A stretch of DNA of 7,354 nt from Halanaerobium sp041694515 (GTDB lineage: Bacteria; Bacillota; Halanaerobiia; Halanaerobiales; Halanaerobiaceae). The notes beneath the pieces are model-generated. The model had not been told where the DNA came from. It did no database searches and worked only from the letters and a program-made list of their open reading frames with translations. Positions 1 through 5,516 of the stretch are shown here, piece after piece. The DNA lies in the NCBI GenBank assembly GCA_041694515.1, contig JASMSZ010000001.1:1-7354 (forward strand), read 5' to 3'. Positions within the stretch are counted from its first letter, which is position 1. Each line of letters starts with the position of its first letter. Made by a program: the position numbers and the translations under genes.

Positions 1-264
1 TTCTAGAGAAACATTTAATAGTTCATTATTTCTCTGCTCTGCCAGTACCCAGACTCCACTATATTCAGAAATATCAACAGCAGTTTTACTCTCATTCTGC
101 TCAATTTCAATTGCATCTACAGGGCATACTTTAACACAGGCACTGCAGAGTGTACATTTATCCATATTAACAACTGCAACACCATCTTCCATTCTGAGTG
201 CATCATATGGACATTTTTCCACACATACACTACAGCCAACACATGTATCTTTAATTATTAGCAT
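1..264 (-). CDS. etfA: Electron transfer flavoprotein alpha subunit with N-terminal 2[4Fe-4S] ferredoxin domain (5' part only)
   Basis: The first 88 codons are visible; the gene continues past the left edge. It starts at ATG 264-262 with AGGAGG at 274-279, nine bases upstream. Residues 1-55 form a bacterial two-cluster ferredoxin domain with two CxxCxxCxxxCP motifs (C8, C11, C14, C18 and C37, C40, C43, C47). From about residue 68 the sequence (EYSGVWVLAEQRNNELLNVS) is the typical start of the EtfA N-terminal domain. EtfA pairs with EtfB and carries FAD, passing electrons between NADH and an acyl-CoA dehydrogenase in the cytoplasm. Ferredoxin-fused EtfA proteins are known from CarE of caffeyl-CoA reductase and LctC of lactate dehydrogenase in anaerobes, both electron-bifurcating or confurcating complexes. 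It lies 32 bases downstream of etfB and is the last visible gene of the operon. The FAD-binding C-terminal domain is outside the window, so bifurcation is inferred from the family. Confidence 0.93.
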   Translation of the reverse strand, partial: MLIIKDTCVGCSVCVEKCPYDALRMEDGVAVVNMDKCTLCSACVKVCPVDAIEIEQNESKTAVDISEYSGVWVLAEQRNNELLNVSLE

Positions 265-296
265 TTATATTAACCTCCTGGTGTTTTGTGGCTATT

Positions 297-1082
297 TTAA
301 ACTACATTTTCACTGCGTAACTTTTTAATTAGATTATCAACTATATCTTCATATGAACCTTCCAGTATTTCACCTTTTTTCTCGTGCCTGGGAATAAATG
401 TTTCATGAACCTGAGTTGGTGAAGCATCAAGCCCCAGTTTATCCTTATCAACTTTAAAATCATCAGTTGTCCAGACTTGAACTTCCTGGGTTGTATGAGC
501 ATTTACTATACCCTTAATTGAAGCATAGCGCGGTTTGTTAATACTTTCAAGAACTGTTACTAAAACAGGCAGTTTAGTTTCTAATTCACTATACCCCTGT
601 TCTAATTCTCTACGTGCTTTCACCTTATTACCTTCCAGTTCAATCTTAGAAACATATGTCAATTGGTTTAACCCAAGATTTTCTGCAATTTGAGGACCTA
701 CCTGAGCGGTATCTCCATCAATAGCCTGACGGCCGCAGAATATTAGATCATAATCACCAATTTTTTTAATCGCCTGAGAAATAGTATAAGCAGTAGCCCA
801 GGTATCAGAACCAGCAAATGCACGATCACTTAATAAAATTGCTTCATCTGCTCCCATAGCTAATGCTTCTTTTAAAGCTACTTTTGCCTGAGAAGGTCCC
901 ATACTTATTACAATAACCTCTCCTCCAAACTCTTCTTTTAAACTTACCGCAGCTTCTATACCATTCTTATCTTCTGGATTAATTATACTTGGTACTCCTT
1001 CTCTAATTAGAGTACCTTTATCTTGATCTATTTTTACTTCATTTGTATCAGGAACCTGTTTGATACAGACAATAATTTTCAC
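297..1082 (-). CDS. etfB: Electron transfer flavoprotein beta subunit
   Basis: A complete 261-residue protein of normal family length. The start is GTG at 1082-1080, supported by AGGAGG at 1091-1096 with an eight-base spacer; no ATG fits as well. EtfB is the small subunit of the EtfAB heterodimer and in bifurcating forms binds NADH and the bifurcating FAD. Visible family marks are the N-terminal strand MKIIVCIKQVPDT, a nucleotide-binding stretch at 117-130 (GRQAIDGDTAQVGP), the SDTWATA segment near 92-98, and the EtfB signature around 158-187, ending in LPVLVTV..S.NKPRY. It lies 25 bases behind the acyl-CoA dehydrogenase stop and 32 bases before etfA, so the three are almost certainly co-transcribed and form one complex. 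The 117-130 segment resembles NADH-using EtfB proteins of anaerobes more than the AMP-binding type of respiratory ETF, but this is judged by eye. Confidence 0.96.
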   Translation of the reverse strand: MKIIVCIKQVPDTNEVKIDQDKGTLIREGVPSIINPEDKNGIEAAVSLKEEFGGEVIVISMGPSQAKVALKEALAMGADEAILLSDRAFAGSDTWATAYTISQAIKKIGDYDLIFCGRQAIDGDTAQVGPQIAENLGLNQLTYVSKIELEGNKVKARRELEQGYSELETKLPVLVTVLESINKPRYASIKGIVNAHTTQEVQVWTTDDFKVDKDKLGLDASPTQVHETFIPRHEKKGEILEGSYEDIVDNLIKKLRSENVV

Positions 1083-1107
1083 TATAATTACCTCCTGTTG
1101 TGTTAAA

Positions 1108-2247
1108 TTATCTCAATAATGAGCCTGCAATAACCATTTTTTGTACTTCAGAAGTACCTTCATAAATTTCAGTAATTTTTGCATCGCGCATTAATCTTTC
1201 CATTGGATATTCTTTCATGTATCCATAACCACCAAAAATTTGAACAGCTTTAGTTGCAACATCCATTGCAGTTTCTGAAGCTTTTAATTTTGCCATAGCT
1301 GCTTCAGTAGAGAATGGTTCTCCTGCATCTTTAGTTAATGCAGCTTTATAAACTAAATTACGTGCTGACTCTACTTTTGTTGCCATTTCGGCAATATACC
1401 ACTGCAAACCCTGAAATTTACCAATAGGACGACCAAACTGCTCTCTTTCTTTAACATATTTAACTGTTTCATCTAGCGCTCTTTGTGCAATCCCTAAAGC
1501 CTGAGCAGCAATACCGATCCGGCCGCCATCTAAAGTTGCCATAGCAATTTTAAAACCCATTCCTTCTTTTCCCAGTAAGTTTTCTTTTGGAATTCTACAG
1601 TCCTGGAAAATAAGCTCTCTAGTATCTGAAGCATTAATTCCCATTTTGTCTTCTTTTTTTCCTACAGTAAATCCTGGTGTATTTTTTTCAACAATAAAAG
1701 CACTTATACCTCTAGTACCTTTACTTTTATCAGTCATCGCCATAATAATAAATGTATCTGCTACACCTGCATTAGTAATGAATATCTTATTACCATTTAA
1801 TATATATTCATCACCATCGAGTTCAGCAGTTGTATTTTGACTTGCTGCATCTGTACCAGCATTAGGTTCAGTCAAACCAAAAGCACCCAATTTTTCTCCT
1901 TTTGCAAGTGGTACTAAATACTTTTCTATCTGTTCTTCAGTCCCATATTTATAAATTGGATGAGCACCAAGTGAAACATGTGCAGATAAAATAACGCCGT
2001 GTGTAGCACATCGATATGAAAGTTCTTCAACTCCAATTATATAGCTTAAAGTATCCGCTCCTGCCCCACCATATTCCTGGGGAAAAGGAATACCCATCAT
2101 CTCGGCCTCTGCCATTTTCCTTACATTTTCTGCTGGAAATTCACAACTTTCATCAATTTCTGCAGCAATTGGTTCTACTTCTTTCTCTGCAAATTTTCTA
2201 AAAACTGTCTGGATCATCTTCTGCTGATCTGATAATTTAAAATCCAT
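1108..2247 (-). CDS. bcd: Acyl-CoA dehydrogenase, butyryl-CoA dehydrogenase type (EtfAB-linked enoyl-CoA reductase)
   Basis: A complete 379-residue FAD enzyme of standard length. The start is ATG 2247-2245 with GGAGG at 2254-2258. The domain order is the usual N-terminal helices, central beta domain and C-terminal helical domain. Visible marks include GAFGLTEPNAGTDA (121-134), KMGINASDTRELIFQD (201-216), REQFGRP (268-274), QIFGGYGYMKEYP (336-348) and IYEGTSEVQ (361-369), where E363 is the catalytic base. With Etf in the same operon it most likely works as an enoyl-CoA reductase in fermentation (crotonyl-CoA to butyryl-CoA, or another short-chain or aryl enoyl-CoA as in CarC), in the cytoplasm. 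It lies 60 bases behind the hydratase fusion and 25 bases before etfB, with no terminator in either gap. The exact acyl substrate cannot be read from the sequence, so the gene symbol reflects family similarity to clostridial-type Bcd. Confidence 0.93.
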   Translation of the reverse strand: MDFKLSDQQKMIQTVFRKFAEKEVEPIAAEIDESCEFPAENVRKMAEAEMMGIPFPQEYGGAGADTLSYIIGVEELSYRCATHGVILSAHVSLGAHPIYKYGTEEQIEKYLVPLAKGEKLGAFGLTEPNAGTDAASQNTTAELDGDEYILNGNKIFITNAGVADTFIIMAMTDKSKGTRGISAFIVEKNTPGFTVGKKEDKMGINASDTRELIFQDCRIPKENLLGKEGMGFKIAMATLDGGRIGIAAQALGIAQRALDETVKYVKEREQFGRPIGKFQGLQWYIAEMATKVESARNLVYKAALTKDAGEPFSTEAAMAKLKASETAMDVATKAVQIFGGYGYMKEYPMERLMRDAKITEIYEGTSEVQKMVIAGSLLR

Positions 2248-2307
2248 TTTTATCCTCCCTATAATATCTTATAAAACTATTTTTAACCTCGATAATTTGT
2301 AATTATT

Positions 2308-2730
2308 TTATTTCTTAGGAGGCATTAAAACAGCCTCACCAGTAATAACTTCTTTTCCACCCTGAGTAGTACATATTGTTTCCATAACCACCCTGTTTTT
2401 TTCTTCATCTTTACTTTTCACTCTAACAGTAGCAGTAACTGTATCACCAAATTGAACAGGTGCAGTAAATTTAAGATTTTGAGAAATATAAATAGCTCCT
2501 GGTCCTGGTAGTTTGGTTCCCAAAACAGCAGATATCAGTCCGGCTCCAAGCATTCCATGAGCAATTCTGCCTTTAAACATAGTGTTTTTTGCAAACTCTT
2601 TATTAATATGTGCAGGATTCAAATCTCCTGTAATACCAGCATAAAGAGTTACATCAGCCTCTGTAATAGTTTTTGAAAAACTGGCTTCCTGACCAATTTT
2701 CATTTCATCAACAGTAAAAAAATTTTCCAT
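2308..2730 (-). CDS. Alternative internally initiated product: stand-alone MaoC-like (R)-specific enoyl-CoA hydratase
   Basis: In the same frame as the fusion, ATG 2730-2728 is preceded by a perfect AGGAGG (2739-2744) with an eight-base spacer, as good as any start in the window. Translation from here gives 140 residues, the usual length of a free-standing PhaJ/MaoC-like hydratase, beginning MENFFTVDEMKIGQEASFSK. Catalytic residues become D36 and H41 in the GDLNPAH motif. This short protein is probably the main functional hydratase whether or not the longer fusion is also made. It is not certain that both forms exist; the sequence shows only that both starts are equipped for translation. Confidence 0.62.
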   Translation of the reverse strand: MENFFTVDEMKIGQEASFSKTITEADVTLYAGITGDLNPAHINKEFAKNTMFKGRIAHGMLGAGLISAVLGTKLPGPGAIYISQNLKFTAPVQFGDTVTATVRVKSKDEEKNRVVMETICTTQGGKEVITGEAVLMPPKK

Positions 2731-3201
2731 TTTAAAACCCTCCTGTTTTAATTTTTCCTGAACATTCTCAGGAACAAAATCTTTCACCTCTACTTTAAAG
2801 TCGGATATTTCTCTAACTAATCCAGAACTCAAATAATTATACTCTGATTTGCAGGGTAAAAATATAGTTTCTATATTTTTATCCATTTTTTTATTCATTT
2901 GAGCTTTTTGAAATTCAAGTTCAAAATTAGAAAGTGAACGTAATCCTTTTATAATGAGATTAGAATTAATTTTTTGCATAAAATCAATTATTAAGCCATC
3001 ATAATATTCAACTTTAATCTCTTTAGATATGTTTTTTAAAATCATTTCTTTTCTTTCTTCTGGACTAAAGCGGTACTTAATATTTTTGTTTATGCAAATA
3101 GCGATTATTAATTGATCAAATAACTTATTTGCTCTTTTAATAATATTTAAAGTTTCATTTGTTATAGGATCAAATTTACCTGGATAAACAGCCTTATTCA
3201 T
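2308..3201 (-). CDS. Fusion of a degenerate phosphopantetheine adenylyltransferase (CoaD-like) domain and a MaoC-type (R)-enoyl-CoA hydratase
   Basis: One 297-residue frame starting at ATG 3201-3199, with an AGGA ribosome binding site eight bases upstream. Residues 1-157 are a full-length CoaD-like nucleotidyltransferase fold: AVYPGKFDPIT at 4-14, KGLRSLSNFELEF at 85-97, LSSGLVRE at 124-131 and FVPENVQEKL at 142-151 all align with CoaD. However, the catalytic TxGH motif reads T14-N15-E16-T17, so its Gly and His are lost. The Thr/Ser after PG is K9, the first lysine of the usual KK pair is I41, and the first Arg of RGLR is K85. This half is probably not an adenylyltransferase; it may bind CoA or be decaying. 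Residues 158-297 are a MaoC/PhaJ hot-dog hydratase with the signature YAGITGDLNPAH at 187-198, where D193 and H198 are the catalytic pair. The hydratase interconverts enoyl-CoA and (R)-3-hydroxyacyl-CoA and would feed the downstream dehydrogenase. The gene leads the operon. An internal ribosome binding site allows the second half to be made alone. Confidence 0.88.
   Translation of the reverse strand: MNKAVYPGKFDPITNETLNIIKRANKLFDQLIIAICINKNIKYRFSPEERKEMILKNISKEIKVEYYDGLIIDFMQKINSNLIIKGLRSLSNFELEFQKAQMNKKMDKNIETIFLPCKSEYNYLSSGLVREISDFKVEVKDFVPENVQEKLKQEGFKMENFFTVDEMKIGQEASFSKTITEADVTLYAGITGDLNPAHINKEFAKNTMFKGRIAHGMLGAGLISAVLGTKLPGPGAIYISQNLKFTAPVQFGDTVTATVRVKSKDEEKNRVVMETICTTQGGKEVITGEAVLMPPKK
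2739..2744 (-). promoter_or_regulatory. Internal ribosome binding site of the hydratase inside the fusion frame
   Basis: The minus strand reads AGGAGG at 2744-2739, eight bases before ATG 2730-2728. The same bases encode Q153-E154-G155 of the fusion. One base out of frame there is a TAA at 2734-2732, where a normal CoaD of about 156 residues would end. This looks like an old intergenic junction now read through. Confidence 0.7.
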
Positions 3202-3264
3202 AAATAAAATCCTTTCTCCAAAATAAATTGAGTTAATAATAATCGCTAATTAATATTTTCACTA

Positions 3265-3293
3265 ATTATATAATGCATATATTGTGCCTAAAA
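3265..3293 (-). promoter_or_regulatory. Possible promoter of the hydratase-bcd-etfBA operon
   Basis: The minus strand has a perfect TATAAT at 3270-3265. Seventeen bases upstream lies only a poor -35 element (TTTTAG, 3293-3288). It lies between the upstream terminator and the ATG at 3201, giving a leader of roughly 55-60 bases. The region is so AT-rich that a chance -10 match is possible. Confidence 0.4.
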
Positions 3294-3339
3294 TAACAAA
3301 ATGATTTAAATAATATAATTTTCAATTATTTTAAAAAAC

Positions 3340-3380
3340 AAAAAAAGTCTATAAACGCTTAAATAACAGCATTTATAGAC
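3340..3380 (-). terminator. Rho-independent terminator, minus strand
   Basis: Arms 3368-3380 and 3347-3359 form a 13-base-pair stem with an eight-base loop. On the minus strand it is followed by seven Ts (3346-3340). The single arm difference is a G-U wobble in the minus-strand RNA but a C-A mismatch in the plus-strand RNA, which supports the minus orientation. It lies about 240 bases beyond the transporter stop, so it is either a back-up terminator or ends a separate short transcript. Confidence 0.82.
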
Positions 3381-3558
3381 ATATAATTAAGTTAAACAAA
3401 TAATATAATATTTTTTTAAAAATTTTTTTATATGGTTTTCAGCATATTTTCACTACTCTTCTTTTATAAAAAGTGTATATTTTTTAATACACATTTAAGA
3501 ATATTGTTCAGCTGCTGATACATCTGAATAAATTAAGAGGCTGATTAGAATAAAACAT

Positions 3559-3588
3559 AAAAAAAGCCCCCAGCCTAAACTGGAGACT
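3559..3588 (-). terminator. Rho-independent terminator of the minus-strand NSS transporter
   Basis: The minus-strand RNA forms a nine-base-pair stem (3580-3588 with 3565-3573) around a six-base loop, followed by seven Ts ending at 3559. Two pairs are G-U wobbles on this strand and would be C-A mismatches on the other. It begins 28 bases after the transporter stop codon, the expected place. Confidence 0.88.
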
Positions 3589-3616
3589 TTTTTTCAATAA
3601 TTAAATTATACAAAAA

Positions 3617-5092
3617 TCACACTTGATTTTTACTATTATTAGCAATTAAAACTGCAAATATTACAAGCAGTGCAGCAACAAGCCAGCCAAAAGTAAGAAG
3701 TTCACTCATTGGATAACCTCCATAAGCAGCACTAAATTCTGAAATGGTATTCTGAATAAATCCGATACCAATAAATAAAGGTGCTACTACCTTAATCATC
3801 GCCTTCCAGCCGCCACCAATATGCAGATCAGAACTGACATTCATATTGTCTTTAATTTTATCCAAGTCAAAAGCATAACTTAAAACCAGCATTTCTACAA
3901 GTCCAACTACCAGCAGCCCAAAAATATTGACGAAATGATCAACAATATCTAAGATAGCTAAACCACCCTGGGTAACCATCGGTACTCCAAGTAAGAAACC
4001 AACAATTGAAACATAAGCCACAGCTTTTTTACGGCTTAAACTAAAGTTATCGATTAGTGATGATACTACAGATTCAATCAGCGAAATACTGGATGAAAGT
4101 CCTGCAATTGTTAAAGAAAAGAAAAAAGCGAAACCGAATAACTGTGGTAAACCAGGTAATAAATTAATAGCTTTCGGAAAAGCGATAAAAGCAAGTCCAA
4201 TCCCTGATGTTGCAACATCTCCAATTGCTACTCCCTGCTGGACAGCCATATATCCCAGTATACCAAAAACACCAAAACCTACTATTATACTAAAGATGCT
4301 ATTTGCCAAAGCAGCAATAATTCCATTTTTAACTACATCTGATTTTTTAGGTAAATAACTGGAATAAGCAATCATAATTCCAAAACCAAGACTTAAGGTA
4401 AAGAAGATCTGACCATAAGCACCAACCCAGATATTCCAATCTAAAATCTTAGAAAAATCAGGTGTTATAAAAGCCTTAACCCCTTGCATTGACCCGGGAA
4501 GTGTAACCCCCCTGAAAACAATCACTAAAACCATTGCAGCTAAAAGGGGCATAAAAATCTTACTCGCTTTTTCAATCCCTTTTTCCACTCCACCTGCAAT
4601 AATTAGATAATTAATTAACCAGACTGCAAGTAAAGCAAAAAAGATTGGCCACTGAATACCTCCCAGATTAAAAGCACTACCAGAAAAATTTAAAAATTCT
4701 CCAAAGAAAAATCCTTCTGGATCAGCAGTCCAGCCTAAAGAAAATGATTGAAATACAAATAATAAACTCCAGGCAATAATAACAATATAATAAACTGTTA
4801 CTATAAAGGCAATTAATACAGACCACCAGCCCACCCATTCAAATTTTTCATTAATTTTACGAAAAGAGCTGGGAGCAGAGTTTCTGGTGAAAAATCCAAA
4901 TCCCATTTCAAGTAATAATAGCGGTATACCTGCAGTTATTAATGCAAATATATATGGAAATAAAAATGCTCCACCACCATTTTCATATGCCTGATAAGAA
5001 AAACGCCAGATATTACCAAGCCCTACTGCTGAACCAATTGTTGCTAAAATAAATCCAAGTCTACTTCCCCATTGATCACGTTTCTGTTCCAT
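3617..5092 (-). CDS. Sodium-dependent neurotransmitter:sodium symporter (NSS/SLC6) family amino-acid transporter, 12-helix type
   Basis: A complete 491-residue membrane protein. The start is ATG 5092-5090 with AAGGAGG at 5101-5107, eight bases upstream. It has 12 predicted helices, the LeuT layout. Helix 1 carries the NSS signature RLGFILATIGSAVGLGNIWR at 11-30, and its numbering coincides with LeuT: A22, V23, N27 and R30 are all present. Helix 3 has Y102 (LeuT Y108). Unwound helix 6 has FFTLSLGFG with T232 (LeuT T254). Helix 8 has AGLSSSI at 330-336, supplying the second sodium site. In helix 7, N264 and S268 align with LeuT N286 and E290. Ser at the last position is what chloride-dependent animal SLC6 proteins have, so chloride-coupled transport is predicted. 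The protein imports an amino acid, or a related compound, with Na+; the substrate is not determinable. It is transcribed away from a second NSS gene and ends at its own terminator. Confidence 0.95.
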   Translation of the reverse strand: MEQKRDQWGSRLGFILATIGSAVGLGNIWRFSYQAYENGGGAFLFPYIFALITAGIPLLLLEMGFGFFTRNSAPSSFRKINEKFEWVGWWSVLIAFIVTVYYIVIIAWSLLFVFQSFSLGWTADPEGFFFGEFLNFSGSAFNLGGIQWPIFFALLAVWLINYLIIAGGVEKGIEKASKIFMPLLAAMVLVIVFRGVTLPGSMQGVKAFITPDFSKILDWNIWVGAYGQIFFTLSLGFGIMIAYSSYLPKKSDVVKNGIIAALANSIFSIIVGFGVFGILGYMAVQQGVAIGDVATSGIGLAFIAFPKAINLLPGLPQLFGFAFFFSLTIAGLSSSISLIESVVSSLIDNFSLSRKKAVAYVSIVGFLLGVPMVTQGGLAILDIVDHFVNIFGLLVVGLVEMLVLSYAFDLDKIKDNMNVSSDLHIGGGWKAMIKVVAPLFIGIGFIQNTISEFSAAYGGYPMSELLTFGWLVAALLVIFAVLIANNSKNQV

Positions 5093-5291
5093 TAAAATTT
5101 CCTCCTTGTCTTCTTTCTACTCATTTTTCCCTGATATATCCTGACTCAGCTAAACTCGAATTTAAAATAGATTAAAAATATCATAATAACTCATCTAAAA
5201 TACAATCATTAACTTACTTCTAAATAATAATTGCTTCTGCTAATTTTATAGATTGTATACTATTCTCTACTAAACTAATCAGGTTGAATGT

Positions 5292-5320
5292 ATTATAACA
5301 AATAAATTGAATGATTTCCA
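5292..5320 (-). promoter_or_regulatory. Probable promoter of the minus-strand NSS transporter
   Basis: The minus strand has a perfect TATAAT (5297-5292) with an upstream TG one base away (5300-5299), i.e. an extended -10. A -35-like TGGAAA (5320-5315) lies 17 bases upstream. The start of transcription would be near 5285, so the leader before ATG 5092 is about 190 bases, unusually long for this window. Confidence 0.55.
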
Positions 5321-5438
5321 GCTTTTATGATAAAAATCAATTAAATGTAATATATTTTACTTAATCTTTTTCTAACTCTACTATATTAATTATTATTTAT
5401 ACAGGAAAAACTTCTTTAAAATACTTGAAATTTAGAAA

Positions 5439-5467
5439 TTGATGACTTAGGTTTAATATGATAAAAT
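5439..5467 (+). promoter_or_regulatory. Probable promoter of the plus-strand NSS transporter
   Basis: TTGATG (5439-5444) and TAAAAT (5462-5467) are spaced by 17 bases, a good sigma-A type match. Transcription would start near 5474, giving a leader of about 43 bases before ATG 5517. Confidence 0.55.
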
Positions 5468-5501
5468 AAACAGGCAAAAGTAAATATTATAAGTGAAAAA
5501 C

Positions 5502-5508
5502 AAGGAGG
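5502..5508 (+). promoter_or_regulatory. Ribosome binding site fixing the start of the plus-strand NSS transporter
   Basis: AAGGAGG lies eight bases before ATG 5517. An in-frame GTG at 5493 lies upstream of this site and would add eight polar residues not seen in NSS proteins. The ATG at 5517 is therefore the start. Confidence 0.88.
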
Positions 5509-5516
5509 ATTTATTT

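Larger units (their letters stand above)
3202..3616. other. Non-coding region between the transporter and the hydratase operon
   Basis: No convincing gene lies in these 415 bases. From right to left on the minus strand they hold the transporter terminator (3559-3588), a stretch of about 180 bases with two small inverted repeats (3507-3528, an eight-base stem with one mismatch; 3473-3492, a six-base stem), a second strong terminator (3340-3380), and a very AT-rich leader with a probable promoter for the operon. A 19-codon minus-strand frame starting near 3523 has no ribosome binding site and is not called. Confidence 0.7.
5093..5516. other. Divergent regulatory region between two NSS transporter genes
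   Basis: About 420 bases without a gene. It holds the ribosome binding sites of both transporters (5101-5107 minus, 5502-5508 plus), one good promoter candidate for each direction, and an imperfect inverted repeat at 5341-5364 between them (9 of 12 positions match). The minus-strand promoter would leave a leader of about 190 bases. I recognise no riboswitch or T-box consensus in it. Confidence 0.65.

Noticed and set aside
1646..1840. 64-codon open frame on the plus strand
   Set aside because: It lies wholly antisense to the acyl-CoA dehydrogenase, has no ribosome binding site, and its low-complexity hydrophobic translation is what an antisense frame of this gene gives.
2016..2201. 61-codon open frame on the plus strand
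   Set aside because: Antisense to the start of the acyl-CoA dehydrogenase, Leu/Pro/His-rich, with no family features and no translation signals.
2248..2307. Possible promoter or terminator between the hydratase and acyl-CoA dehydrogenase genes
   Set aside because: Only AT-rich -10-like strings without a spaced -35, and no stem with a T-tract; the genes are best read as one operon.
3467..3523. 19-codon minus-strand frame between the two terminators
   Set aside because: No ribosome binding site and no recognisable sequence; too short to support.
5493..5516. Upstream GTG start adding eight residues to the plus-strand transporter
   Set aside because: It lies upstream of the AAGGAGG at 5502-5508, which is spaced correctly for ATG 5517, and NSS proteins begin just before the WTSRLGF motif.
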